The translations under genes and the position numbers were made by a program. Below are positions 6,756 through 15,485 of a DNA stretch of 64,000 nucleotides, piece by piece. The stretch lies in assembly GCA_946554445.1 (NCBI GenBank), contig CAMNSD010000001.1:1-64000 (forward strand), given 5' to 3'. The notes under the pieces were generated by a model. The model saw only the letters and a program-made list of their open reading frames with translations, was not told where the DNA came from and did no database searches. Source of the DNA: an uncultured Lachnospiraceae bacterium. Lineage in GTDB: Bacteria; Bacillota; Clostridia; Lachnospirales; Lachnospiraceae. Within the stretch, counting starts at the first letter, position 1. Every line of letters begins with the position of its first letter.

Positions 6756-9002
6756 TTATAAGTTAATTACTTCCTGCCGGTATCCGCCGTTTTCCGGCTG
6801 CTTTTCTTTCTCCTCCAGCAGCCGGTTATATTCCCTGATGACGCGCTCCCCAAGCCGGGTATTGCGCCTGTCGCACTCCGTATTGCGGATGGCGGTGCAG
6901 ACGGCACGCTTACTTCCGATAATGGCAACCTGTACGCCTGCCCTCGTTACTGCGGTGTAAAGGATGTTCCGACGCAGCATCTTATAGAACATGGGCAGCC
7001 ACGGCAGGATCACCATGGGGTACTCGCTTCCCTGACTCTTATGGACGGTCGTGGCATAGGCGTGTTCCACCATCTCCAGCTCGTCGCTTCCATATTCCAC
7101 CCGGCGCCCGTCTGAGAACTCCAGCTCCGCAAGCTCCGTGCCGTTTTCATCCACATAAATATTTTTGATGTATCCGATGTCGCCGTTGCTGATCTCGTTC
7201 TTGTTCTTGTTATGGATGATCCTGTCGCCCATGCGGAAGGTGCGCCTGCCGGAACGGATCTCCGGTTTCCACTCCTCCTTCGGGTTCATCATCTCCCAGA
7301 GCTTTTCATTCAGCGCATCCACGCTCGCCTCCCCCTTTTTGCGGTAGGGTGTAAGCACCTGCACCTTGTCCATGCCGAATGCGTCCACACTCACGCGGTA
7401 GAGTTCCTGCACCTTTTTGGCAGCTTCCGCTGCGCTGTCCGCCGGGATAAATGCAAATCCTGCACCATAATCCAGGGCGGCATTGTTCTCCAGCATCCGC
7501 TTCGCATTTGCGATGATGCGGCTGCCCTCTGCCTGACGGAATATCCTGTCAAGCACCGTTACCGGGATGACGCCGCACTGCACCAGCTCACGGAACACGT
7601 TTCCGGGGCCTACGCTGGGGAGCTGGTCCACATCACCCACAAGCACCAGACGGCTCCCCGCCCGGATATGTGCAAAAAAGATGTAGGACAGCCTCATGTC
7701 GGACATGGTAAACTCGTCCGCTATGATAAAGCCTGCCTCCAGTGTGCCTTCTATTTCCTCGCTGTCCTCGTCGCTGGTAAGCCCAAGGGCGCTGTGCATG
7801 GTCATTGCATCCGGCCATCCCGTGCTTTCCGCCATCCTGCGGCTCGCCCTTCCCGTGGGCGCTGTCAGCAGCACGCTGCCGCCGCCCAGCTTCTCATTGA
7901 CATAGAGCAGGACCCTCTGTACCGTGGTCTTCCCCGTTCCGGGGCCTCCCGTGATAATGCTGACCGGGTGGCGGAACGCTTTCCTGACGCCCTCCTCCTG
8001 TTTTGGGGAAAGGCTGATGCCCAGCTCCTCCTGTGCTTCCGCCAGAAGGAAGGTAATATCCTGTTCCTCCTGTCCTGCCAGAAGCAGGGAAGCAAGTTTT
8101 TTAGCTGCGCCGCATTCATACCCGTACATATGCGCAGGGTAAAGGGCGCCGGTTTCATAATACATCCGCTTTTCCTTGACCATCTGGTAAAGCACCTTAT
8201 AGACTGCCATCTCCGTGACAGCCTCCCTGTCATACCCGGCATTGAGCTGCCCGTATACTTTCTTCTGGAACTGCTGCTTGTCCTGATACAGATGCCCTTC
8301 CTGCATTTCCTGTTCCATGCAGTACAGGATGCACCCCTCGATCCGCATGGGATCATCCGGCTTTCCCTTGTTGGCTTTTGCGATCTCGTCCACGGTCAGG
8401 AAACCGAAACCGCTGATCTTACAGAGGGAAAACGGCTGGTTTTTTACGGTATCCAGCGCGTCAGTCCCAAATTCCTCATAGATTTTCCGGATCTTTTTTG
8501 GCGTCACCTTAAAGGGCGTCAGATAAGCCGCAAGGTCGCGCATGGCATGGCTGCCCTGATAGGATAAGAGGATGCTGTCCAGCTTTTTGCGGGTGATGCC
8601 TTTGATCTCCAGCAGGCTGTCAGGGTAATGGTCCAGCACGTCAAATGTCCTTGTGCCAAATCTTTCCACGATCAGCTCCGCCAGCTTCGGCCCGATGCCC
8701 TTTATCATGCCGGAGGACAGGTAGCCTTTGATGCCCTCCTTTGTCTGGGGCAGTATCTCCTCATAGCTTTCTACCTGAAGCTGCAGCCCGTATTTACTAT
8801 TTACCCATTTCCCGGAAAGCTCCGTTTCCACAGCCTCCGATTCCGGCAGTCCCGTTCCTGTTGCCGTGAACTGGCAGCCGCCTCCCTTATAATAGGGATC
8901 TTTTGCCGCCTCCGGCACGCCTTCCTCCTCCGTGTGGTACACGAAGATGCAGAAACCGTTGTCCCTGTTATGGAATATTTCTTTTACAAACCTGCATTTC
9001 AT
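6756..9002 (-). CDS. RecD2-like SF1B DNA helicase (element-borne)
   Basis: A 748-residue helicase of the RecD2/TraA family, which unwinds DNA 5' to 3'. In order: an N-terminal OB-like part, helix-hairpin-helix repeats (SGMIKGIGPKLAELIVERFG, then LLEIKGITRKKLDSI), a Walker A at about residue 350 (IITGGPGTGKTT), motif Ia (TAPTGRASRRMAE), Walker B-like IADEFTMSD, motif III (LVGDVDQLPSVGPG), and C-terminal motifs YATTVHKSQGSEYP and LYTAVTRAG. All expected motifs are intact. Similar in length to the chromosomal RecD2 at 42,980-45,214 but clearly diverged. It overlaps the 136-aa gene by 35 bases, so the two are translationally linked. Likely acts in replication, transfer or recombination of the element. 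Confidence 0.9.
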   Translation of the reverse strand: MKCRFVKEIFHNRDNGFCIFVYHTEEEGVPEAAKDPYYKGGGCQFTATGTGLPESEAVETELSGKWVNSKYGLQLQVESYEEILPQTKEGIKGYLSSGMIKGIGPKLAELIVERFGTRTFDVLDHYPDSLLEIKGITRKKLDSILLSYQGSHAMRDLAAYLTPFKVTPKKIRKIYEEFGTDALDTVKNQPFSLCKISGFGFLTVDEIAKANKGKPDDPMRIEGCILYCMEQEMQEGHLYQDKQQFQKKVYGQLNAGYDREAVTEMAVYKVLYQMVKEKRMYYETGALYPAHMYGYECGAAKKLASLLLAGQEEQDITFLLAEAQEELGISLSPKQEEGVRKAFRHPVSIITGGPGTGKTTVQRVLLYVNEKLGGGSVLLTAPTGRASRRMAESTGWPDAMTMHSALGLTSDEDSEEIEGTLEAGFIIADEFTMSDMRLSYIFFAHIRAGSRLVLVGDVDQLPSVGPGNVFRELVQCGVIPVTVLDRIFRQAEGSRIIANAKRMLENNAALDYGAGFAFIPADSAAEAAKKVQELYRVSVDAFGMDKVQVLTPYRKKGEASVDALNEKLWEMMNPKEEWKPEIRSGRRTFRMGDRIIHNKNKNEISNGDIGYIKNIYVDENGTELAELEFSDGRRVEYGSDELEMVEHAYATTVHKSQGSEYPMVILPWLPMFYKMLRRNILYTAVTRAGVQVAIIGSKRAVCTAIRNTECDRRNTRLGERVIREYNRLLEEKEKQPENGGYRQEVINL

Positions 9003-9378
9003 CCGTTCTTACCTCCTGCATTATTCTTACAATCGCGGCGCCTCCCGTGCCTTCAAGCAGGGCATAGGCAGGGATATCCAGTTCCCCTGCCATCCTGATC
9101 TCGCCCCGCATCCCGCTGCTGATCCGGCTGCCGCACACAATGATGGCCCGGCTCAGTTTCAGCACGGACAGCCCGAAGGCAAGCCCCGCTTCCCTCTCCT
9201 CCGGGATGTTGTCATCCAGGTATTCCGGAAGGAAGCTGTGGGGCGCAATGGCCCTGCACCCGAAAGTCCCGGATACAAGGCGTGCGTAATGCGCCGCTTT
9301 CTCCATGTTCTGCCGTATCCCCTCTTTTGTCGGTGCCGACAGTGGGGAACAGATATATACAAGGTCATTTCTTCCCAT
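8968..9378 (-). CDS. DUF4406-like (nucleoside deoxyribosyltransferase-fold) protein
   Basis: A 136-residue protein resembling the DUF4406 group, which has the fold of nucleoside 2-deoxyribosyltransferases. Visible: VYICSPLSAPT at residues 7-17, NMEKAAHYAR, a PHSFLPEYL segment, and a C-terminal SRISSGMRGEIRMAGELDIP, where the Ser-x-Gly-Met...Glu pattern matches the substrate/catalytic region of that fold. It shares one base with the YqaJ stop codon (TAATG) and overlaps the helicase by 35 bases, placing it firmly in this recombination operon. A nucleotide-related role is inferred; many such phage and plasmid proteins are uncharacterised. Confidence 0.65.
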   Translation of the reverse strand: MGRNDLVYICSPLSAPTKEGIRQNMEKAAHYARLVSGTFGCRAIAPHSFLPEYLDDNIPEEREAGLAFGLSVLKLSRAIIVCGSRISSGMRGEIRMAGELDIPAYALLEGTGGAAIVRIMQEVRTDEMQVCKRNIP

Positions 9379-10412
9379 TAAGCCGCTCCTTTCACTTTGA
9401 CGGAAAACCTCCTGCTCTCCGTCGTATTCACATAGTCGTCATAGACATCCGGATGCTGCGCCTTTAAGCGTTCCAGCCCGTTCTTGTCAATGCCCGTACG
9501 GTAAGTGGGATTATAAGAAAGGACATACCTCTGGCCGCCTTCCGTGAGGACTGCCGTACAGCTCGTCCCCATCTTCTCCACAATCTCCGCATAGATTTCC
9601 TTCATCTTTGTCTCCAGCTTTTTTGCCTCGCCGTCATGCAGCGCTTTCTTCTCCTTCAGCTCCATGTACTGCTTGATTTTGCCAAGATATTTCCGGTCGA
9701 GTGTTACCTCGTCCGCATCCTTGTCCGCCGGACCGTAATGTCTGCGTATGCTCTCCAGCACAAGGTCGGGTTTCTCGGTATAGGGAGGTTCAACGCACAT
9801 TTCCACGTTTTCCTTCCAGAAATATTCCTCCTCCGCAATTAGGTCTTCCTCTATATCAAGGTCACGCTCCATACAGCGGATAAAGAACTCGTTCTCGTTA
9901 TTCCCGTAGAGGCAGGCAAAATACACCTTATTGATGTTCATCACTGCCATGTAGTGCCTCCCCTGATACTCATAATTGACCGGGGTGGAATCATTCGCCC
10001 ATTTGTCCTGACAGTTGTAATTGGTGGTCTTGCACTCAAGGATGCCCTTCGTGCCGTCAGGAAAATCTATAAAGAAATCCACATCGGCAAGCATGAACGG
10101 GTAAAGCGGGTGGCGGAACATCTTCCGGATGGGATACACCTTATACCCTGTCTTTCTGGCAAATATCTCCGCAACAAGGTCTTCCAGCCTGTGCCCTACT
10201 TCCTTTGCCACCCAGTTGTCTTCCTCCTCATCCATGACCGGCTGTATCCCCAGCTTGTCATAGTACAGGTCCCTTTTTGTGCAGAAGGGCGACATTCCCA
10301 TGATAGCTGCGGCGTCGCTCCCGCCAATCCCTTTGCGGCGGAAGGAAAGCCAGTCCTCCCGGCTTAAATTTTCTGTATCGACAAATACCTCTGCCTTATA
10401 ATTCATATCCAT
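9378..10412 (-). CDS. YqaJ-family viral-type recombination exonuclease
   Basis: A 344-residue nuclease of the YqaJ (lambda Exo-like, PD-(D/E)XK) family, which digests one strand of duplex DNA ends to prepare annealing. Diagnostic features are RRKGIGGSDAAAIMGMSPF near residue 25, GHRLEDLVAEIF with the conserved Glu near residue 77, the metal-binding Asp in MLADVDFFIDF, and the catalytic ILECKT near residue 125. The last 100 residues contain a coiled coil and a small C-terminal domain. Start 10412 is chosen because GTGAGG lies 6 bases upstream; the frame runs to 10424. An annealing-type protein (3,793-4,839) and a helicase are in the same run, consistent with a complete recombination module. 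Confidence 0.85.
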   Translation of the reverse strand: MDMNYKAEVFVDTENLSREDWLSFRRKGIGGSDAAAIMGMSPFCTKRDLYYDKLGIQPVMDEEEDNWVAKEVGHRLEDLVAEIFARKTGYKVYPIRKMFRHPLYPFMLADVDFFIDFPDGTKGILECKTTNYNCQDKWANDSTPVNYEYQGRHYMAVMNINKVYFACLYGNNENEFFIRCMERDLDIEEDLIAEEEYFWKENVEMCVEPPYTEKPDLVLESIRRHYGPADKDADEVTLDRKYLGKIKQYMELKEKKALHDGEAKKLETKMKEIYAEIVEKMGTSCTAVLTEGGQRYVLSYNPTYRTGIDKNGLERLKAQHPDVYDDYVNTTESRRFSVKVKGAA

Positions 10413-10451
10413 ACGTTTCCTCACTTTCTGCCGTCCCTGCGGCTGTGTGTT

Positions 10452-10494
10452 TGGGACAGAAAAAGAGAAGGCGTGCTTCCTTCTCTCCCTGTCC
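10452..10494 (-). terminator. Rho-independent terminator
   Basis: Minus strand AGAGAAGG, loop, CCTTCTCT followed by TTTT, with an outer GGACAG/CTGTCC extension. It ends the transcript of the 319-aa gene, so the YqaJ-helicase run probably starts from its own promoter. Confidence 0.75.
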
Positions 10495-10529
10495 GTTTTA
10501 CAAATTATTATTCTTCGTTGCCCGCTGTT

Positions 10530-11489
10530 TCAGGCCGCACCCTGTATAAGCGGCGCTCCTTCACTGTATACGGATACTTCATGTTTCACCCTGTCATACA
10601 GGTAGATGCTGTTGGACAGCCACTCGTTTGGGGGAACGCTGCAGTTATTGATTGCCTTTATATCCCCGGTATCCAGACTGTCTTCACTGCCATTTTCACG
10701 GGGAAGGATGAGTATCTCATGGACACTGCCGGGATAGATCATCAGGCTGCACCCCGTATTCTCTGCCATTTCCTTCAGGAGAGCGGTATTCAGCAGGCAG
10801 CCTGCACCATAGAGGCGTTTCCGGTTGGTCCCTATATACATTTTGGGTCTGCTCTGATCCTTCTGGAGTTCAGTAATTACCCTTTCCTCCAGCTCATTTT
10901 CTTCTTCCTGTGCATCCTGTTTCAGATAACTAAGCAGCTCAGTGATCTGGCAGGAATCTTCCGCAAGGAGTTTTTCCATGCCCAGACAATACAGCTCCTC
11001 CTCTGAAACACCCCATATTTCCATCAGTGCATTGGTAACTGCACAGGCGCCATTCTGTCCCGGCAGGATCATTTCCATGTCAAGGTAATAAACAATGGCA
11101 AGGTCAAGGAATCTCCTGTGCGGGCTGTTTTCCAGCTCTCTGGCGTTTGCTGCGTAGTTTACCAGCCTTATCCTGACCAGTTCCTTCTTTTTTTCAAAAT
11201 CTTTCAGATCCTCTGCAATATTCAGTGGGATTTTATCCTGATTGCAGCACTCAAGCAGGATGTCCGCAATATTTCCCGGAGTCAGTTCGCCCACAGCATA
11301 AGGATCAACAAAATCATCCACATAAACCATAGGGAATACGGAATCGTCTCCTCTCCGGATGCAGATGCCATGCCTGACAACCTCGTTGTTTTTTCTCTGT
11401 TCTTTTGGAAATATCCGGTATTCTTTCCCCAGTTTCATCTCCAGTGCCTGTATGACCTTATTCCTTAAGTTTTCCATTTTAGTTTCCAT
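10530..11489 (-). CDS. DUF5688-like hypothetical protein
   Basis: A 319-residue soluble protein resembling a family common in Lachnospiraceae mobile elements (DUF5688 type). It has an N-terminal helical region (LRNKVIQALEMKLG), a middle with NSPHRRFLDLAIVYYLDM, and a C-terminal segment GCSLMIYPGSVHEILILP. No catalytic motif is evident. An in-frame extension to 11735 lies inside the neighbouring gene and is rejected; Met at 11489 has AGGAGG 8 bases upstream. Located 16 bases after the 383-aa gene, so co-transcribed with it. Function unknown. Confidence 0.65.
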   Translation of the reverse strand: METKMENLRNKVIQALEMKLGKEYRIFPKEQRKNNEVVRHGICIRRGDDSVFPMVYVDDFVDPYAVGELTPGNIADILLECCNQDKIPLNIAEDLKDFEKKKELVRIRLVNYAANARELENSPHRRFLDLAIVYYLDMEMILPGQNGACAVTNALMEIWGVSEEELYCLGMEKLLAEDSCQITELLSYLKQDAQEEENELEERVITELQKDQSRPKMYIGTNRKRLYGAGCLLNTALLKEMAENTGCSLMIYPGSVHEILILPRENGSEDSLDTGDIKAINNCSVPPNEWLSNSIYLYDRVKHEVSVYSEGAPLIQGAA

Positions 11490-11505
11490 TTTTTTCTCCT
11501 CCTTC

Positions 11506-12657
11506 TTACCACTTGTAAACACCCGGCACATCATACTCCGTCCAGTTAATAGACAGCGCCCTTGCAATGGTTTCCTCCATCCGTGTGATCCGGCTCCCCT
11601 CCTCACCTTCGCAGGCGAGCATATAGAGGATCTCGGAAATACCGAAATAGATCTCATGGGCGGTACAGGGGTCTTCCCCATACTGTGCCACGAACAGATC
11701 CACCGCCTCGGCTTCATACTTCCGGGGGATACCAAGCTTGTCCATGACGCCCTTCATGCAGTTCACAGGATTCAGGATCTCAGTCCCCAGCAGCTTTGTA
11801 AGGTTCCCGACAGCAAGCTGGTACTTCCCGTACAGCATTTTTAAGTTCGCATCAAACTCCGTAATCCGCGTGCCGTTCCTGTGTCCCAGCTTCAGTGGGC
11901 TGCCTAAATTGATGGTGAGGTTCTCACTCCCCGATACCAGCATGGGGTAAATATTTGCTCCGCCGGAACCGGTGTCCGAAGTCGTGATCCTTACCACGGG
12001 CTTCATCTCATCTACTGTCTTTCCATGCAGCGCCAGTTCCTTTTTGTAAGCGTCCAGCAGGCCATCCTCCCCGGAAAGCTCCCAGAGTGCGGATGCCATG
12101 TCATGCTCATAAAAGCCGGCAAGGTAGCTGCAGCCCCTAAAGTTCTTGGTCAGGTAATCCACGGAGTGCAGGAATACCTGCTCCATGTCAAGCACGGCGT
12201 AATCATGGCAGTCGCCTCCCAATACTGCGGAGACCTTGCCCTCCGAGATGCGCAGGAGCGCTTCCCCTTTCGCCGCCTTCAGGCAGTCATTCAGGATTCG
12301 CGCATACACGCTCTTTTCCACCCTGCGCAGTCCCGCGCCTGAAATGCCCGCGCGGTCGAGGATGCTCTTGATCGCACAATCCCTGACAGGGTAATACTGG
12401 TTTTTTACTTTCAGAAGCAGTCCCGTATTGATGATGGTATCCGCGATAATCTCCTCATCCAGCCCCTCATCCGCATACTGTTCCCTCAGCTCCTCCTCAA
12501 CCTTGCTGCCGCTGGTGATCGCCACAAGCCGCAGGTTCCTGGAGGATTTCCTTGCCCAGAAGGAATTGTTTGCAATGCTCTTTAAGCAGGCAAGGAAATC
12601 CTCCTGATTCTGGAATACGCCACGGTATCCGTCAGCAAATACTCTTGTTTCACTCAT
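11506..12657 (-). CDS. Hypothetical element protein, 383 aa
   Basis: I cannot assign this 383-residue protein. It has a well-structured mixed composition: an N-terminal domain with RNLRLVAITSGSKVEEELRE, a block with VEKSVYARILNDCLK, and a Gly/Ser-rich beta-like region VVRITTSDTGSGGANIYPM followed by PLKLGHRNGTRITEFD. The order is loosely reminiscent of DUF932 proteins found on plasmids and phages, but this is a weak impression. The start at 12657 is chosen from AAAGGTGG 8 bases upstream. It is the first gene of a two-gene minus-strand unit with the DUF5688-like gene. Confidence 0.6.
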   Translation of the reverse strand: MSETRVFADGYRGVFQNQEDFLACLKSIANNSFWARKSSRNLRLVAITSGSKVEEELREQYADEGLDEEIIADTIINTGLLLKVKNQYYPVRDCAIKSILDRAGISGAGLRRVEKSVYARILNDCLKAAKGEALLRISEGKVSAVLGGDCHDYAVLDMEQVFLHSVDYLTKNFRGCSYLAGFYEHDMASALWELSGEDGLLDAYKKELALHGKTVDEMKPVVRITTSDTGSGGANIYPMLVSGSENLTINLGSPLKLGHRNGTRITEFDANLKMLYGKYQLAVGNLTKLLGTEILNPVNCMKGVMDKLGIPRKYEAEAVDLFVAQYGEDPCTAHEIYFGISEILYMLACEGEEGSRITRMEETIARALSINWTEYDVPGVYKW

Positions 12658-12778
12658 TCTTTGTTCCACCTTTCTTCTTTTTCTCTCCGGTTCCGGAGGC
12701 TTTTTTTATCCAGCCGCTTATGCGGTAAAGCCCTCATGGGCATTTCTGGCACATTCACAGCAAAGCTGCGCACAAAAA

Positions 12779-12810
12779 AGGAATGGTCCCATAAGGGTTT
12801 TCCATTCCTT
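12779..12810 (-). terminator. Hairpin with T-run
   Basis: AAGGAATGG (12779-12787) pairs with CCATTCCTT (12802-12810); on the minus strand it is followed by six T. It lies upstream of the 383-aa gene and would stop leftward transcription coming from the recombinase side. Confidence 0.6.
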
Positions 12811-12876
12811 ACTGCGTGTGGTGATCCACAAATCTGTTCCTGCTCCCGGAGGTTTACACATCCTGCGGAAACAAAA

Positions 12877-12924
12877 AAAGTGCCAAAAGACTGCCATGCT
12901 TATACATGGTATCCTCTGACACTC
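12877..12924 (-). terminator. Second leftward terminator-like structure
   Basis: On the minus strand GTGTCA...TGGCAC enclose an inner TACCATG/CATGGCA hairpin, followed by seven T. With the hairpin at 12,779-12,810 it insulates the cargo genes from the recombinase module. Confidence 0.5.
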
Positions 12925-13459
12925 GTTACAATCCTAAACAACGTATGCCCCGGTTCTCCCGCAGGGAGCCGGAACCTGCTGCTGGCGCATCGGGTGTTCT
13001 GTCCCCGTTCCCCACCTGCAGGTACGCATAAAAATCAATTACGGAATCATCTTAACACAACATCTTGTATCCTGTCAACTTAATAATACTATATCTTCTA
13101 TTTTTGATCTGTGGAATTTTCAAGTTTCAAAAAATATTTTATTTTTTTCAAATTTTTTCAAGTATCTGCTCCCCTGCCCGGTACTTCTTTTTTAGATTGA
13201 CCTGTTACAGCAGTTCATTTGTATCAGGCATCCGTTCTTTGACAACTGAAGAACATACACCCTCATGTATATGGGTTCTGGTGAATGGCTCCTTACTGAT
13301 AGTCTGGTCTGCCATCCGTCCGGATTAAATTGCGCACAGCGCAGCCAATCAACGTGGCCGGGAAGGGCACAGGAAGCGGTGGGGGAAGGTATGTGCAAAT
13401 TTAGAATAGGACAACTATTAACAAGCATAAATTGTATAGAATATACAGATGGAGGAAAT
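12925..13459. other. Non-coding 535-bp spacer before the recombinase module
   Basis: No supported gene is seen. The stretch contains an imperfect hairpin at 13249-13278 (AGAAC-ATACA ... TGTAT-ATGG-GTTCT), directly after TTGACA at 13238, and a GC-rich segment (13,300-13,385) unlike the AT-rich flanks. Reading frames here lack ribosome sites. It could hold a regulatory leader or a small RNA for the recombinase module. Confidence 0.4.
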
Positions 13460-13720
13460 ATGGATAATCAACAGACCAACCTATTATGTCAAACTGATGT
13501 TCAAACAGTTGACATCCAAAATCTGGTTGACATCAGCAATGTCAAAATAGACACTACTATGAATAAGACTGACAGAATACAAAATTTTATCAGGGATATT
13601 AAAAATCCTTATTGTTTTCGTTGCAAAAATACTGTTGTCAAGGTTTCATTTTGCAGCGATGGCGGATCTTTTCAGGAGCTGCTTCAGGATTATTTTAGTT
13701 CCATGTCCCAATATGAATAA
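13460..13720 (+). CDS. Small protein preceding the serine recombinases (TnpW-like?)
   Basis: An 86-residue protein with GGAGG 4 bases before its Met. The last 50 residues form the conserved-looking part: NPYCFRCKNTVVKVSF followed by GGSFQELLQDYFSSM. Small proteins of this size and C-terminal pattern commonly precede large serine recombinases in clostridial transposons (the TnpW type), but I cannot confirm the family. The first 35 residues are polar with an unusual run of DVQTVDIQNLVDISNVKIDT repeats. It is followed by the recombinase promoter region, so it may be a recombination accessory or directionality factor; this is inferred from position. Confidence 0.5.
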   Translation: MDNQQTNLLCQTDVQTVDIQNLVDISNVKIDTTMNKTDRIQNFIRDIKNPYCFRCKNTVVKVSFCSDGGSFQELLQDYFSSMSQYE

Positions 13721-13728
13721 TCTGAAAT

Positions 13729-13778
13729 CCTTGCTTTTGCGCTTTTTTTTATATATGATATAAATGTAAGAAGCAAGG
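13729..13778 (+). promoter_or_regulatory. Recombinase operon promoter inside an inverted repeat
   Basis: TTGCTT (13731-13736) and TATGAT (13754-13759) are spaced by 17 bases. The pair lies within a perfect inverted repeat CCTTGCTT (13729-13736) / AAGCAAGG (13771-13778), whose arms cover the -35 box and the expected transcript start. This could be an operator for autoregulation. Confidence 0.55.
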
Positions 13779-13831
13779 TGCATTTATATTTTAGGTTATT
13801 CTGAATTTGTTTTTAGAAAGGATGAATGATC

Positions 13832-15481
13832 ATGAATGTAAATGACGAAACAAAAGAATGGATGACGGCAGATTACACCCGTCTTTCAAAGGAGGATGGT
13901 GATAAAGAAGAAAGCGACAGCATCAATAACCAAAAAGCGTTGATTCAGCATTATACTGAAAGCCACCCTGAACTACGTCTGGTGAAACACTATTCCGATG
14001 ACGGTTATACCGGAGTAAATTTCAACCGGCCTGGTTTTCAAAAAATGCTTGAAGGTATCAAAGACGGACAAATTAACTGTATTATCGTAAAAGACCTGTC
14101 ACGGTTTGGACGCAATTACATTGAGGTCGGACGTTATGTAGAACGTATTTTCCCGACTCTTGGCATTCGTTTCATTGCAATCAATGACAATTATGACAGT
14201 CTTTACAACAACTCATCTTCCGACCAGCTCCTCCTGCCGTTTAAGAACTTAATCAACGATGCTTATAGCCGGGATATATCCATAAAAGTGCGCTCCAATC
14301 TGGATGTGAAGCGCAGGCAGGGTGACTTTGTAAGCCCCGCTGTTCCCTATGGGTATAAGCGTTTGGAAACGGACAAAAATAAGCTTGCCATAGATGAGCC
14401 TGCAGCCAATATTGTCAGGCTCATTTTTGCCAAAAGAATTGAAGGGCAGAGCAACCTGCAGATTGCTGCTTTATTAAATCAGATGAAGGTGCCCACGCCT
14501 ATCCGGTACAAGCAGGAAAGCGGCAGCCATGCAAAAACTGCTTTCCAGATACACAATACACCGAAATGGTATGGCACTACGGTTCGGCGTATCCTTGAAA
14601 ATGAAATTTATACGGGTACGCTGGTTCAGGGAAAGACTTGCAGGCCCAACTACAAAATTCGGAAACCTATAGCAAGACCGCAGAAAGACTGGCTCCGCAA
14701 GGAAGGTGCCCACGAAGCTATTATCAGCCGAATGGATTTTGATCTGGTTCAGAGCATACTGGATACTGATACGCACCAGTCTGCCGGGCAGGAGACGATT
14801 TATCCCTTCTCAGGCATTGTATATTGCGGCAACTGCCATCAGAGCTGCAACCGCAAGCAGACGGTAAAGAAAGACAAAAGCTATTTCTATTATGGCTGCT
14901 ATCTTTCCAACCATACTACCTGCTGTAAAGGGTTCTGTATCAATGAGTCCTATCTGGAACAGACTGTGTTAAACACATTACGTCAATACATAAATGACCT
15001 GACTGATATGGAGCAAATGCTTTCCCATCTGGAAAACATTCCTAATCAGCAAACCGAAGTAAAGGCATTGACACAGGAAATCCAATATGCAGAGGATGCT
15101 TTGCAAAAATACAGGCAGCTCCTTTCCGCTCTTTATGAGGATTACCACGATGGTCTGTTAAACAAAGAGGAATACCTTGGCTTAAAGGAATCCTATCAGG
15201 AACAGGTAAGTGAGCTGACTGAGGCACTGGATAACATGACTTCACGGCAAAACGGGCTGACTGCCGCATTCATGGCAGATACATCCCATATAGATGAGTT
15301 CCGAAAATATATGGAATCTCCCGTCCTTAACCGCAAAATGCTGGTATCTATGGTAAAAAGGATATACATTTATCCCAAAAACCGAATACACATTGTCTTT
15401 CGGTTCCCTGACGAGTTTGAAAAGCTGCTGCATTTTCTACCAGACGCTTTTACCGATAAGCTCACAGCAAGGGAGGTGTAG
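13832..15481 (+). CDS. Large serine recombinase 1 of 3
   Basis: A 549-residue site-specific recombinase of the large serine family. The catalytic serine is Ser19 in DYTRLSKED. The resolvase domain continues with DDGYTGVNFNRP and the arginine-bearing VKDLSRFGRNYIEVGRY. The recombinase domain covers about residues 160-300. A zinc ribbon follows near residue 330 (VYCGNCHQSCNRKQ ... CYLSNHTTC), then a coiled coil (residues 390-470) and a C-terminal DUF4368-like end. All expected parts are present. The frame opens at 13826, but Met at 13832 is better placed relative to AAAGG. First gene of a three-recombinase operon. Confidence 0.92.
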   Translation: MNVNDETKEWMTADYTRLSKEDGDKEESDSINNQKALIQHYTESHPELRLVKHYSDDGYTGVNFNRPGFQKMLEGIKDGQINCIIVKDLSRFGRNYIEVGRYVERIFPTLGIRFIAINDNYDSLYNNSSSDQLLLPFKNLINDAYSRDISIKVRSNLDVKRRQGDFVSPAVPYGYKRLETDKNKLAIDEPAANIVRLIFAKRIEGQSNLQIAALLNQMKVPTPIRYKQESGSHAKTAFQIHNTPKWYGTTVRRILENEIYTGTLVQGKTCRPNYKIRKPIARPQKDWLRKEGAHEAIISRMDFDLVQSILDTDTHQSAGQETIYPFSGIVYCGNCHQSCNRKQTVKKDKSYFYYGCYLSNHTTCCKGFCINESYLEQTVLNTLRQYINDLTDMEQMLSHLENIPNQQTEVKALTQEIQYAEDALQKYRQLLSALYEDYHDGLLNKEEYLGLKESYQEQVSELTEALDNMTSRQNGLTAAFMADTSHIDEFRKYMESPVLNRKMLVSMVKRIYIYPKNRIHIVFRFPDEFEKLLHFLPDAFTDKLTAREV

Positions 15482-15485
15482 CCAG

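Noticed and set aside
7212..8567. 451-codon plus-strand frame inside the RecD2-like helicase
   Set aside because: Antisense to a helicase with all motifs; the His/Arg/Leu-rich product and lack of ribosome site mark it as a shadow.
13192..13428. 78-codon minus-strand frame in the spacer before the recombinases
   Set aside because: No ribosome site, no family resemblance, and it overlaps hairpin and promoter-like sequence.
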